From positions 61,457 through 125,456 of the forward strand of contig NZ_AEJF01000108.1 of NCBI RefSeq assembly GCF_001028175.1: a DNA stretch of 64,000 nt, given 5' to 3'. This DNA comes from Caballeronia mineralivorans PML1(12) (GTDB lineage Bacteria > Pseudomonadota > Gammaproteobacteria > Burkholderiales > Burkholderiaceae). Below are positions 35,434-43,626 of this stretch, in pieces. The position numbers were made by a program, and so were the translations under genes. The stretch's first letter is position 1. Each line of letters opens with the position of its first letter. The notes under the pieces are model-generated. The model was not told where the DNA came from. It saw nothing but the letters and a program-made list of their open reading frames with translations, and ran no database searches.

Positions 35434-35452
35434 TAAGTAGATTATCTACAAT
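35434..35452. promoter_or_regulatory. FCD-regulator operator 1
   Basis: Contains GTAGATTATCTAC (35437-35449), a perfect 13-bp palindrome, plus the flank AAT shared with operator 2. It is about 255 bp upstream of the binding-protein start, implying a long 5' leader or a distal site. Confidence 0.7.
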
Positions 35453-35530
35453 TGTCAACTGAACAAAAACCCTACCGAAGCCGGCACTGGAGCAGGTTAA
35501 TGTTCATAGATCGTTTCCCCGCCGCATTTC

Positions 35531-35904
35531 CGAGATCCCCAGGCGTCGGTCTGCTGACCGCCACGGCTGCAGTGGCGGTTATCGGCAACGCGCAGGCATT
35601 CAGGTCAGGTCGCGAATTTGCGGCTTATCTTGGACTGGTGCCGCGACAGAACAGCTCGGGTGGCAAAGTAAAGCTTGGCAGCATTAGCAAACGCGGCGAT
35701 GTGTACCTGCGTACGCTGCTCATTCACGGCGCACGAGCGGTCATCTCGAGTGCGAAACATTTGCCTGAGCGGCTACGAAACATGCTGGTTCGACGCCCTA
35801 CCAATGTCGTGGCCGTTGCATTGGCTAACAAGCTCGCACGAACTATCTGGGCATTGCTCGCGTACGGTCGACGCTATCAAATTCCAGCGCCCCTACCGGC
35901 CTGA
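35531..35904 (+). pseudogene. IS110-family transposase, C-terminal fragment
   Basis: From PGVGLLTATAAVAVIGNAQA through SGREFAAYLGLVPRQNSSGG and SISKRGDVYLRTLLIHGARA to VVAVALANKLARTIWALLAY the frame is an uninterrupted match to the C-terminal (IS116/IS110/IS902) domain. The N-terminal RuvC-like DEDD domain is absent: upstream sequence in this frame is non-homologous leader of the neighbouring operon. It belongs to a different IS110 branch from the remnant at the left edge. Confidence 0.88.
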
Positions 35905-36161
35905 CACTTCGTTGGATCACGTACAAATCCACTCACGGTTGCATTGGTGATATTGAGCGGTGGCAAGACAGGTTGGACCGCGCAAGGATAAACCTGGGAC
36001 ATTTCTCGGACTTCGAGTCCGTTAAAAGTAGATTAGGATCCTTGCGGCGAAATCCATCGGGGCCGGCGGGTATGTTCCGCGATCGAGTCCGGATATAAGT
36101 CCGCAATCACCCTCCTCGCCAAACACAATATCTCCTTGCAAATGGGAGGCGACCATATAAG

Positions 36162-36254
36162 AAATGTCGTAGCAAGGCTGTTTTCGGTCCATGCTGGATG
36201 CCGGTTCTTCAGACTGCCGGGGTCCATCGAGGCGCTTACCGGGATGATCACCAT
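36162..36254 (+). mobile_element. ISNCY/IS1202-like left-end remnant, second copy
   Basis: 93 bp matching 26008-26100 at 86 positions, in the same orientation. It stops within the transposase start (the MIT codons are present, then sequence diverges). With the first copy it brackets the monooxygenase operon. The rest of 35905-36261 holds no recognisable gene. Confidence 0.65.
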
Positions 36255-36261
36255 CGGACCA

Positions 36262-37389
36262 TCAGATCACTGGATAACGCGGGACGCTCGCGATGTCTTC
36301 TGCGATCCGTCGCGCTTCGATTCCGATTTCGCGCAGCATTCCCGTCGGCGAGACGATAAAGCCACAGTAGTGTAGTCCGGCTTCTGTCCCCGCTGCTCTC
36401 AGTTGCCCGGCCTCGAGGACACTGCTCTGCTGTGCCAGAAAACAGTCGACTCGTGGACGGAAACCCGTTGCGACGACGATTGCATCAAAGCACCGCGAAC
36501 GTCCGTCATCGAATATCACGTCGGTCTTACTCATCTCGCATACGCCTCCGAGCACCTCAATGCGGCCTGCACGGACCAGCTTGACCGTGCCAACGTCGAT
36601 GAGCGGGATTCGCGCCTTCGTCTTGATCTGCGCGACGGGACCCATTGGAAGCTTGCGGAAGCCGAGCTTGGTAATGTCTCCGACTGAGAGCCGCACGAGT
36701 GGCGCAGCTAGCGCATCGACGAACCGGGCGGGGAAGCGGCTCAACGCAATGGACATGACGAGTACGGGTAGGCCGAGGATCTCGCGAGGGATGATGTTTA
36801 CCGGGCCGCGCACCGCCATTGTCACTTGCGCTCCGTGTTCGTGCAGATCGATTGCAATCTCTCCGCCGCTGTTGCCAAAGCCGATCACGAGAACGCTCTG
36901 GCCGCGAAACGGCTCGCCATTGCGGTACTCGCTACTGTGTATGATGAGGCCGCCAAAGCGCTCTTGGCCGGGCCACCGCGGCACGTAGGGGACGCAGTTG
37001 TAACCGGTGGCCACAACCACGCTCCGTGAGTGGTAGGTACTGATCGTAGTCGTCGTAATCCATCCACCGTTACCGGGCCGTACAGTCAGGACCTCCTGGC
37101 CTAGATGCGGCGCGAGCTCAAAATACTGGGCATACTGCTCAAGATACTCGACCACCTGTTGGCGCGACGGGTAACGCGGCGTTCCAGCGGGAAACGGAAG
37201 GTAAGGCAGGGCCGAATGGTCTCGGCCAGTGTGAAGATGCAAGCGGTCATAGTGACGCCGCCAGCTCGAACCGACCGCGTCCGCCCGATCCACGATGACA
37301 AAGGTCACTCCCCTCTTCTTCAGACACGCGGCAACCGCGAGGCCTGCGGGCCCAGCACCTACCACGAGCGTATCTATCGGGTTGTTCAT
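36262..37389 (-). CDS. Flavin-containing monooxygenase-like NAD(P)/FAD oxidoreductase
   Basis: 375 residues. FAD motif VVGAGPAGLAVAACLKKRG near residue 8, GSSWRRHYDRLHLHT (conserved in FMO/YUCCA-type enzymes), VVATGYNCVP, the NADPH motif VLVIGFGNSGGEIAIDL near 175, and DAIVVATGFRPRVDCFL. These enzymes oxygenate N, S or ketone groups, and the plant YUCCA branch oxidises indole-3-pyruvate. ATG 37389 has GAGAG upstream. It stands alone just outside the IS-bracketed region; no partner gene indicates its substrate. Confidence 0.88.
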   Translation of the reverse strand: MNNPIDTLVVGAGPAGLAVAACLKKRGVTFVIVDRADAVGSSWRRHYDRLHLHTGRDHSALPYLPFPAGTPRYPSRQQVVEYLEQYAQYFELAPHLGQEVLTVRPGNGGWITTTTISTYHSRSVVVATGYNCVPYVPRWPGQERFGGLIIHSSEYRNGEPFRGQSVLVIGFGNSGGEIAIDLHEHGAQVTMAVRGPVNIIPREILGLPVLVMSIALSRFPARFVDALAAPLVRLSVGDITKLGFRKLPMGPVAQIKTKARIPLIDVGTVKLVRAGRIEVLGGVCEMSKTDVIFDDGRSRCFDAIVVATGFRPRVDCFLAQQSSVLEAGQLRAAGTEAGLHYCGFIVSPTGMLREIGIEARRIAEDIASVPRYPVI

Positions 37390-37907
37390 GTGCGCTCTCA
37401 TGAAACGGATTTTCGCAATGCAGTGGGCTCTCCCTATCCCAGATGCGAAGATGTCGACCAGGTGGTGGACGGCATCCAACCCGCGTCGCCGCTCGTCGCG
37501 AGCATGTGTCGGGCGGCACTATCGATGCTGAAACCCTGGTTCCCGTGCTGATGAACGGAGGACTACCATCCGAGGGCGCATCGCATTGTTGAAGCGCGAC
37601 GCATCGATGACGATGGCGGCGTCGAATCGCTCTCCCTGTGCCTCAAGCTTTATTTAAGGTCGGCGGTCGCCGAGCTGCGGGCGTGATCGCGCTGGATCAG
37701 CAAATGCCGCCGTCTTCCCGGTCTTGGCTGCCAGCGAAGCTTGCACATCCTGCGACGCGACCAGCGTACCGTTGAGCGGCGGCTCTTATTGTTGGCCGGG
37801 GCGAGCCGGCGAGTGCCGCGGCGAGAGTGATGCTGTTGAAAAAGTCGCCGCACGCTGTTGCCACACCATAGGCAGGAAAATCGACCTTTCAGTCCGGGAT
37901 GGGACGT
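37390..37907. other. Intergenic region without recognised gene
   Basis: Open frames are short and have no recognisable similarity. The sequence between an isolated FMO gene and the ACT protein may be further mobile-element debris, but I cannot identify a family. Confidence 0.4.
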
Positions 37908-38330
37908 TCAAGCCCTCTGTAGAATGTCCATCGCCTTTTCGGCATCGTCCAGCGAGTCAATCGCGAGATAAGCAATGAACTGTGTGCCAAGTACAGCCGC
38001 GGAAACGCCGCGGAGGTTGATCCCCCCGTCTGCCAACATCTGGCTCAATTGCGCGATGATCCCCAACTGGTCCAGACCCATTACACGGACGGAGTGAAGG
38101 CTCGGGGTGACATTGAACCCCACCTGTGTCGCTGCATGGATCTCCTTGTCCCCATGCAGCGGTGCGACAAACACGACCCCCTTGCCCGATGCTTCCGGCG
38201 TGCGACGTGCGACGACGAACTGCAAGTCTGCGCCAGCATCCCGCAAAGCGCTTAATACTCGCGCAAGCCCGCCCGGTTTGTCCTCGATGGTAGCTGCCCA
38301 AACATCGACGCGTTCTACGCTCAGTTCCAT
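37908..38330 (-). CDS. ACT-domain protein (amino-acid-binding)
   Basis: 140 residues forming two ACT repeats: VWAATIEDKPGGLARVLSAL at 10-29 and VRVMGLDQLGIIAQLSQMLA at 81-100, each with the beta-alpha-beta start where amino acids usually bind at a Gly (PGGLA, LGIIA). No catalytic domain is attached, so it is likely a small-molecule sensor or allosteric partner. The ATG at 38330 is preceded by GGGAGG. No operon partner is evident. Confidence 0.87.
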   Translation of the reverse strand: MELSVERVDVWAATIEDKPGGLARVLSALRDAGADLQFVVARRTPEASGKGVVFVAPLHGDKEIHAATQVGFNVTPSLHSVRVMGLDQLGIIAQLSQMLADGGINLRGVSAAVLGTQFIAYLAIDSLDDAEKAMDILQRA

Positions 38331-38521
38331 GGCAGTCCCTCCCGCCTGATGCATCTTCCAATGAAAATCTACTCCACCAACGGCACGCGAGCAAGGCCGG
38401 CAGCGTAAGCGACACACACCCATGAAACATATGACATGACGAATACAGATAGCGAACCCCTTGCGATCCTCAGTCTCCTGTATTAACTTAATGGCATCCG
38501 GGGTACCGCTGTCATCCTCTT

Positions 38522-38546
38522 CTCAACGTTCGGTATAAACGTTGAG
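38522..38546 (+). promoter_or_regulatory. Perfect hairpin immediately upstream of the SMR pump gene
   Basis: CTCAACGTT (38522-38530) and AACGTTGAG (38538-38546) pair over nine bases with a seven-base loop, six bases before the GAGG ribosome-binding site of the efflux gene. It could act as an operator or as a 5'-leader RNA hairpin. It lacks the paired ACGR loops of the guanidine-II riboswitch. Confidence 0.55.
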
Positions 38547-38561
38547 GTAGCGAGGATTTGT

Positions 38562-38900
38562 ATGCCCGCGATTCAAATCGCATGGATTCTTCTCGGCGTC
38601 AGTGTTGCCGCTGAAGTACTCGGCACCATCGGCCTCAAAATCTCCGCTGGCTTCACTCACCTCCTTCCGGCTGCCTTCACCATTACTTGCTATACGGGCG
38701 CAGTGTGGCTCATGGCGATCTCGACCAAACATATCGAGATCGGCATGGCCTACGCCGTGTGGGCCGGAGCTAGCACAGCCCTGACCGCTCTTGCCGGCAT
38801 CGCGTGGTTTGGCGAATCCGTCACCGCCCTCAAGCTACTGGGTCTAGCCTTGGCCGTCGTTAGCCTGATTGTGCTCAGCCTTAGCGAAAGCCCTCCATAG
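38562..38900 (+). CDS. Small multidrug resistance (SMR) family efflux protein
   Basis: 112 residues with four membrane helices. VAAEVLGTIGLKISAGFTHL carries the essential membrane Glu (Glu18) of EmrE-type proteins; IEIGMAYAVWAGASTALTAL and WFGESVTALKLLGLALAVVS complete the family pattern. It should exchange protons for lipophilic cations or polyamines across the inner membrane as a dual-topology or paired dimer. GAGG at 38552-38555 precedes ATG 38562. Confidence 0.92.
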   Translation: MPAIQIAWILLGVSVAAEVLGTIGLKISAGFTHLLPAAFTITCYTGAVWLMAISTKHIEIGMAYAVWAGASTALTALAGIAWFGESVTALKLLGLALAVVSLIVLSLSESPP

Positions 38901-38981
38901 GGATTATCGGTTCGACTGCGAGACAGAAAAGCGTACCGCCTTCGAGCGGTATCACATCAAACGATCCTCGAGCCTGGGCAT

Positions 38982-39140
38982 GCATTCATCCTCGTCCTTG
39001 AGCCGGCTTTTGGCGGATTGTTCGGTTACCTTTTGGGCAGTGATCGCCTGAGCGTCATCAATCTTTTCATAGCAGTCCTGATCATTATCGCCATGGTCAT
39101 GACCGAGTACAGGCCAAGGATGCGTGCCGTGTCGAGTTAG
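38982..39140 (+). pseudogene. C-terminal fragment of a DMT/EamA-family transporter
   Basis: Without any start codon, this frame reads FILVLEPAFGGLFGYLLGSD, then RLSVINLFIAVLIIIAMVMT and ends with a short basic tail and stop. That is the last two membrane helices of an EamA transporter (LEP, GYLLGSDRLS turn, final helix). The rest of the gene, eight helices, is missing and is replaced by unrelated sequence after the SMR gene. It is a relic left by deletion or recombination. Confidence 0.65.
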
Positions 39141-39360
39141 GATAGTGTGACTGCGACACTGCCGCTTGTTGTGGATAGTCGAGTTGACGTTTGTAAGCAA
39201 ATGACATGTCTACGATTTCTGCAAAACCGACTTTTACTTGCTCCAGGTATAGAGATCACTCGGGTCGAACTTCTCTGGCGGCCATCGCCATGCTCATTGT
39301 GACGCTTAATCACCTCCATCCCTATTCTTGACGTAGTCCGTCAGGACAAGCTAAATACAC

Positions 39361-39669
39361 CTACTGCACTCGGACCACCAAAATTAGTGCCGCAAGCGGA
39401 GGCTTGTCTTTTTCCCAGGAGCGCCGCTGTGCCAACTCGATGTTGACTTTTCCCGGCGAGACGGCCGTCACGACCAGTTGTTCTTGCACGCTTCCTGCAG
39501 CAGGACGATCGTCTGATAGACGAGGAGGCTCACTCAGACCCTCGATTCGAACCTCCACCGCATTGCGATCGCCCGAGACTGTGTACGACCAGGTATAGCC
39601 GGATGATCCCCTGCCTTGCAAAGGAAGGGCATAGGTCTCCCCTGGTCGAAGTACGATCTCTGTAGGCAC
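39361..39669 (-). CDS. Chagasin-family (I42) cysteine-protease inhibitor
   Basis: 102 residues of predicted beta sandwich. The loop GRGSSGYTW (residues 19-27) corresponds to the NPTTGY-type loop of chagasin that enters the papain active site. RRSWE (81-85) corresponds to the RPW loop, and LAALILVVRV is the last strand. GTG 39669 has GGGAGGGG upstream. It begins 14 bp after the stop of a papain-like protease, so the two are co-transcribed and it most likely restrains that protease. No signal peptide is visible, matching the protease. Confidence 0.82.
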   Translation of the reverse strand: MPTEIVLRPGETYALPLQGRGSSGYTWSYTVSGDRNAVEVRIEGLSEPPRLSDDRPAAGSVQEQLVVTAVSPGKVNIELAQRRSWEKDKPPLAALILVVRVQ

Positions 39670-39683
39670 GGCTTGCCCCTCCC

Positions 39684-41606
39684 CTATGCTGCCCCTATGA
39701 CAGGCCCGGTATGCCAGCCAGCGCCATCGCGCCAGAAGTGCTGCAACTGGCCATCAGTGCGCAAGGCAACCACTTCCAGGTCAAAGCCATAGGATCCCTC
39801 GATCAGTGCTGTCACGGCCTGAACATTAGAGCCGAAGGTCGCGCTTGTCCGCCACTGCATGTCACCTTGATTATCACGCCACCAATGCTGCACCTGGCCG
39901 CCGGCAGCAACGCATAATTCGAAATTGCCAATATGATTCTCGTCCGACGCTCCGTACTGGCCTTCGATCATGCAGGGAGGGCTGACAATTCCGGATCCGA
40001 ATATCAATCCCGGTTTCCAGATGTTGCCACTATCGTCGTCGCGCCACCAATGCTGCATCTGGCCGCTGTTGAGCACAGCAACGAGTTCCAGATTACCTTG
40101 GCTTCCGTAGTGAGACTGAATCAGCGAAGCGCCGCTCAAGGCAATATTGCTCCCAAACCGGCCACCGTCATTCCAGGTCCAAGGCGGACCGTTGAGGCGC
40201 CACCAGTGGTTCAGCTTGCCATCGGCGGTATGCACTACGACCTCGAAATTACCCGGAGCGCCGTAGTTTCCCTGGATGAAACCAGGGACTCCGTCCGCGT
40301 CCGTCGGTCCGAACACGCCGCCGTCGGTCCACTTCTGGCCGCTCTGGTCGAAGTAGAAATGATGCAGGCGTTTGCCCGTGGTCAGATACACGCATTCGAA
40401 GTTGCGATTATAAGTAGTACCGGTGAGCGTGGGGCAGACCGCAGCATCGTTGGCGCCGATGAGTCCCGCTGTATTCCACGTGAGAGCAACCCCATCGCGC
40501 CAGTAGTGCACGACCTGGCCGCCAGGAGAAGCAGCGAGTAATTCGAAATTGTCGTGGGCCGCACCGTCGCCGCTTTCGATCATGGATCCGTTATGCACTC
40601 TCCGTTTTGTCCACGGATCAGTATTCGTTCCTTGAACGCCCAGTTTTGCCCAACTATCGATGTCGGCCTGACCATATCCGATCCAGCAGTATCCGCTCAT
40701 GCCCCAACTTGTCCCCCACGAGTTTTTTATCAGCCATGCCTGTTTGGTATCGTCATAGCCTACGATGCACACGCAGTGGGTGCCGCGGAAGTAGTTGGTG
40801 GGGCTGGTGGGCCCCTTGATATATACCCCCGTCGCGTAACCATCGAAGTCGTGGTAGACGGAGAAAGTGACGCCAAGCGGACCTACGGCATCGAGCCATT
40901 TCTTCTGGTCGTCGATACTGCCGAGTTCCACGTGAGGAGAGATCTTGACGGTTCGTCCACTGCGATCGGCCGTCGGCGTGTAAGGCGGATCGTTTGTGCG
41001 CCACGGGTAGCATGCGGGGTCGCAGATTCCGTTCGAGGCGATCCAGTTGAGCGCCGCAGCGGGGTCACCACCGTTCGCGCATTTGAATCCCATGCCATCG
41101 TGAACGTCTCCCTCCGACCGTTTGCTCCAGACGAAATGTTCAATGCGCGCCATGCTCTCGACAACGGCAGTGGCGCAGAAGGCCCAGCAGGATTCGCAGC
41201 CATCCTGGTCCTGCACGGTCGTGATCCAGGGCCATCCCCAACGAACGCGCCAGTCAACAGCGGTCGCGACACCCGCACCGGCAGCTGGCGCGGCGGCGCC
41301 CGGACTGATCGCTGCATCAAGCGCAATCTGAAGCGGGCCCAGGATCGGCGACCGTATAAAAGCTGGGGCGACGACGAGGCCAAGTTCCTTGCGACGTGTA
41401 ACGATAAAATTGTTCGGGGCGGGCAACAAAATCTGCTTCAGATCAAGGACGGGAACGTCTGTGGCGCGGCGCAGATTTTTCGTGTCGCCGCCAAGCGAAT
41501 GGGTAGCAATTGGCGCGTTGTCCGCTAACTTGGGGTCGGCGCTCCATGGCAGCGCTACCCCCCCAATGTGATCGCGCAGCGTACCGGCAGTGAATTGGTT
41601 CGGCAT
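39684..41606 (-). CDS. Papain-like (C1A) cysteine protease with C-terminal propeller/lectin repeats
   Basis: 640 residues. Protease domain about 115-335: oxyanion Gln134 and catalytic Cys140 in QDGCESCWAF, His277 in GTHCVCIVGYD, Asn295 in LIKNSWGTSWG. The N-terminal 115 residues could be a propeptide. Residues 350-640 hold six repeats of about 48 residues, each with NFELV near the start, a G-x-(L/V)-x-H-(W/Y/F)-W-R-D strand and a closing FG, resembling the PLL-type bacterial lectin propellers. No signal peptide is obvious. The strong RBS GGAGG precedes ATG 41606. The I42 inhibitor gene follows directly. Confidence 0.88.
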   Translation of the reverse strand: MPNQFTAGTLRDHIGGVALPWSADPKLADNAPIATHSLGGDTKNLRRATDVPVLDLKQILLPAPNNFIVTRRKELGLVVAPAFIRSPILGPLQIALDAAISPGAAAPAAGAGVATAVDWRVRWGWPWITTVQDQDGCESCWAFCATAVVESMARIEHFVWSKRSEGDVHDGMGFKCANGGDPAAALNWIASNGICDPACYPWRTNDPPYTPTADRSGRTVKISPHVELGSIDDQKKWLDAVGPLGVTFSVYHDFDGYATGVYIKGPTSPTNYFRGTHCVCIVGYDDTKQAWLIKNSWGTSWGMSGYCWIGYGQADIDSWAKLGVQGTNTDPWTKRRVHNGSMIESGDGAAHDNFELLAASPGGQVVHYWRDGVALTWNTAGLIGANDAAVCPTLTGTTYNRNFECVYLTTGKRLHHFYFDQSGQKWTDGGVFGPTDADGVPGFIQGNYGAPGNFEVVVHTADGKLNHWWRLNGPPWTWNDGGRFGSNIALSGASLIQSHYGSQGNLELVAVLNSGQMQHWWRDDDSGNIWKPGLIFGSGIVSPPCMIEGQYGASDENHIGNFELCVAAGGQVQHWWRDNQGDMQWRTSATFGSNVQAVTALIEGSYGFDLEVVALRTDGQLQHFWRDGAGWHTGPVIGAA

Positions 41607-42540
41607 GTATCCTCCTTGGCTATAGTGCGAATTTCTCCCTTAACGCATCTGTTTATTGCTTTACAAATTAGTAGGTGTGCTAATAATATAATTATCATTT
41701 CTTGATCTACAAACGTTCAGGAAACAGGTTATCTATCTATTGAATCCGTGATCATTTCCATCGCTCGGAACGCAAACATGAACTAAAGCGACCGAATCAT
41801 CGGTGGCCGTTGCGGCAGTGGAGTGCCGACGAGTTCGAAAGACAATCGCCACGAACGCACTGTGGACGGCGTTTTGGACGCGCAGGGAAGGTTTATGTCG
41901 GCGTGTTCAGCGCAATGCTTGCTCCCTCTCGCTTAGTCACTAGCTGAACCAGAGTGCGACACTGCCGGGCGGATATGCAAAGAGACTCTTAACGGGTTAA
42001 CTTATAGGTCAATTTTTAAAGGCGAACGGTAAAGTTACAAAAAATATATGCTGGCTTGTCAAGCTGACATTGGGTCTTCACGTGACCTTTTCGTGACATT
42101 TAAAATTATTGCGCTTAGTGCTGTTTTTGGCACGATTGCCTGCCCACTCGTGAGTCGTTCATTTGAAATCCCGCACGAATTTCTTGGGGTGAGTGCATCA
42201 GGAAATTCACGTGTAACGCGGCGAGTGTTCGCCAGAGAAAATGTCCGTGCCAGTCCGGCGCCGTTTATATGTGCGCGGACAATTTTTCCTTGGACAGGAC
42301 GTAGGCGCCTTCGAATACCTGTGGGCGCTCCGTAAAGAAATTGAAGTAGCCGCGCGGGTGACCGGTACAGACCTCAATCAATTAGGTCAAGACAACTGTG
42401 CTGGTAGGCACGACCACGCTGTACATGTCAAACAAGATTCTTCCCCGTCAGAATAATCTGTTCTTAAAAGCCCCAAGCGATGTCGGCGTTTCGTAAGCCA
42501 GCGGCAGGCTTTTGCGCGAGAAAAAACACGAGGAGACCCG
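41607..42540. other. Long intergenic region, AT-rich near the protease promoter
   Basis: 41650-41730 is strikingly AT-rich for this genome (runs such as AATAATATAATTATCA) and probably holds the protease promoter. A frame at 42241-42456 (71 residues, VPVRRRLYVRGQFFLGQD onward) is not similar to anything I know and has no clear RBS. Nothing else is recognisable. The base composition suggests acquired DNA around the protease-inhibitor pair. Confidence 0.45.
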
Positions 42541-43455
42541 ATGAAAAAAACGACACTGGCCGAGCCTCCGCCTCCTGGCTCCGCGCTGCGATCCAGTGCC
42601 TCGCCGACCGGACGTAAGCCCACCCGCATGGCAGGAAACGCGGCCCTGTTATGCGTATTGTCGATGTCAAGCGTGCAGTTCGGCGCGGCGCTTTCTGCGC
42701 CGACAATGAACACCTTTGGCTCGTTCAGCACGACGTGGATCCGGCTCTCCTGGGCGGCGATCGTGCTCGCTCTGATCGTCCGCCCGAAGATTCACACCTA
42801 CTCACGCTCGCACTGGTTTGCAGCAGGTTCACTGGGTGTCGCGATGGCTGGCATGACCCTATGCTTCTTCCTCGCCATCCAGCGCATACCACTGGGACTG
42901 GCGGTGGCTATCGACTTTCTCGGACCGCTCACGGTTGCCACCATCGGTGTGCGCCGCATGCGGGCACTGATCTGGCCGCTGCTCGCCTTAGCGGGTGTGC
43001 TGTTGCTTTCGCGGGATCGAGCGGGCTGGGTCGGGGAGCCGCTCGGCGTCCTGCTCGCAGTTGGCGCGGCAACGGGCTGGGGCATCTATATCGTGCTGAT
43101 GAAAAAGACCGGCGCGATGTTCAGCGGCCTTGAAGGTTTGTCCGTCTCGCTGATCGCGGCCGCCATCGCCGCCATGCCCTTCGGCTTGCTGCAAAGCGGT
43201 GGCCACATACCCTTCGCTCAGGTGGGTGCGACCGCCGGTCTTGCACTGCTCGTGCCATTGCTGCCGTACGCGCTCGAGATGGTCGCGCTACGGCATATGC
43301 CGGCCTCCTCGTTTGGTATTCTGATGAGCGTCGAACCAGCGATCGGTGCGCTCGCCGGCTTCATCGTGCTGCATCAGCCGATGACCGCGATGCAGTTAGC
43401 CGGCATGTTTCTCGTCGTGTGTGCAAGCATCGGGGTGGTGGTGTTAGCACCCTGA
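42541..43455 (+). CDS. EamA/DMT-family exporter (RhtA-like)
   Basis: 304 residues with ten membrane helices: two EamA halves, MAGMTLCFFLAIQRIPLGLA in the first and MVALRHMPASSFGILMSVEP in the second, with the conserved SVEPAIGALAG before the last helix. The RhtA branch exports threonine and homoserine. GAGGAG before ATG 42541 is a clear RBS. It stands alone; specificity is a family-level inference. Confidence 0.9.
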   Translation: MKKTTLAEPPPPGSALRSSASPTGRKPTRMAGNAALLCVLSMSSVQFGAALSAPTMNTFGSFSTTWIRLSWAAIVLALIVRPKIHTYSRSHWFAAGSLGVAMAGMTLCFFLAIQRIPLGLAVAIDFLGPLTVATIGVRRMRALIWPLLALAGVLLLSRDRAGWVGEPLGVLLAVGAATGWGIYIVLMKKTGAMFSGLEGLSVSLIAAAIAAMPFGLLQSGGHIPFAQVGATAGLALLVPLLPYALEMVALRHMPASSFGILMSVEPAIGALAGFIVLHQPMTAMQLAGMFLVVCASIGVVVLAP

Positions 43456-43626
43456 GCAGGATTGCGGCAAACCGTCGCAAGGAAGGTAATCGTAAAACAT
43501 GCGATTGCCGCGGGCTCACAAACCCCGCTTTGCCCGCCAGCAATCTGTCCAGCCAACTGCTAACATGCGAGTCGCCGAGGCGGGAACGCGCACGCGTCAA
43601 GCCTCTCTCACACTCTCTAACCTGCC

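Noticed and set aside
38430..38561. Guanidine riboswitch upstream of the SMR gene
   Set aside because: Only one hairpin is seen and it lacks ACGR loops or other ykkC-type motifs.
42048..42335. 95-codon plus-strand frame in the AT-rich gap
   Set aside because: No RBS, no similarity and loss of protein-like character after residue 40.
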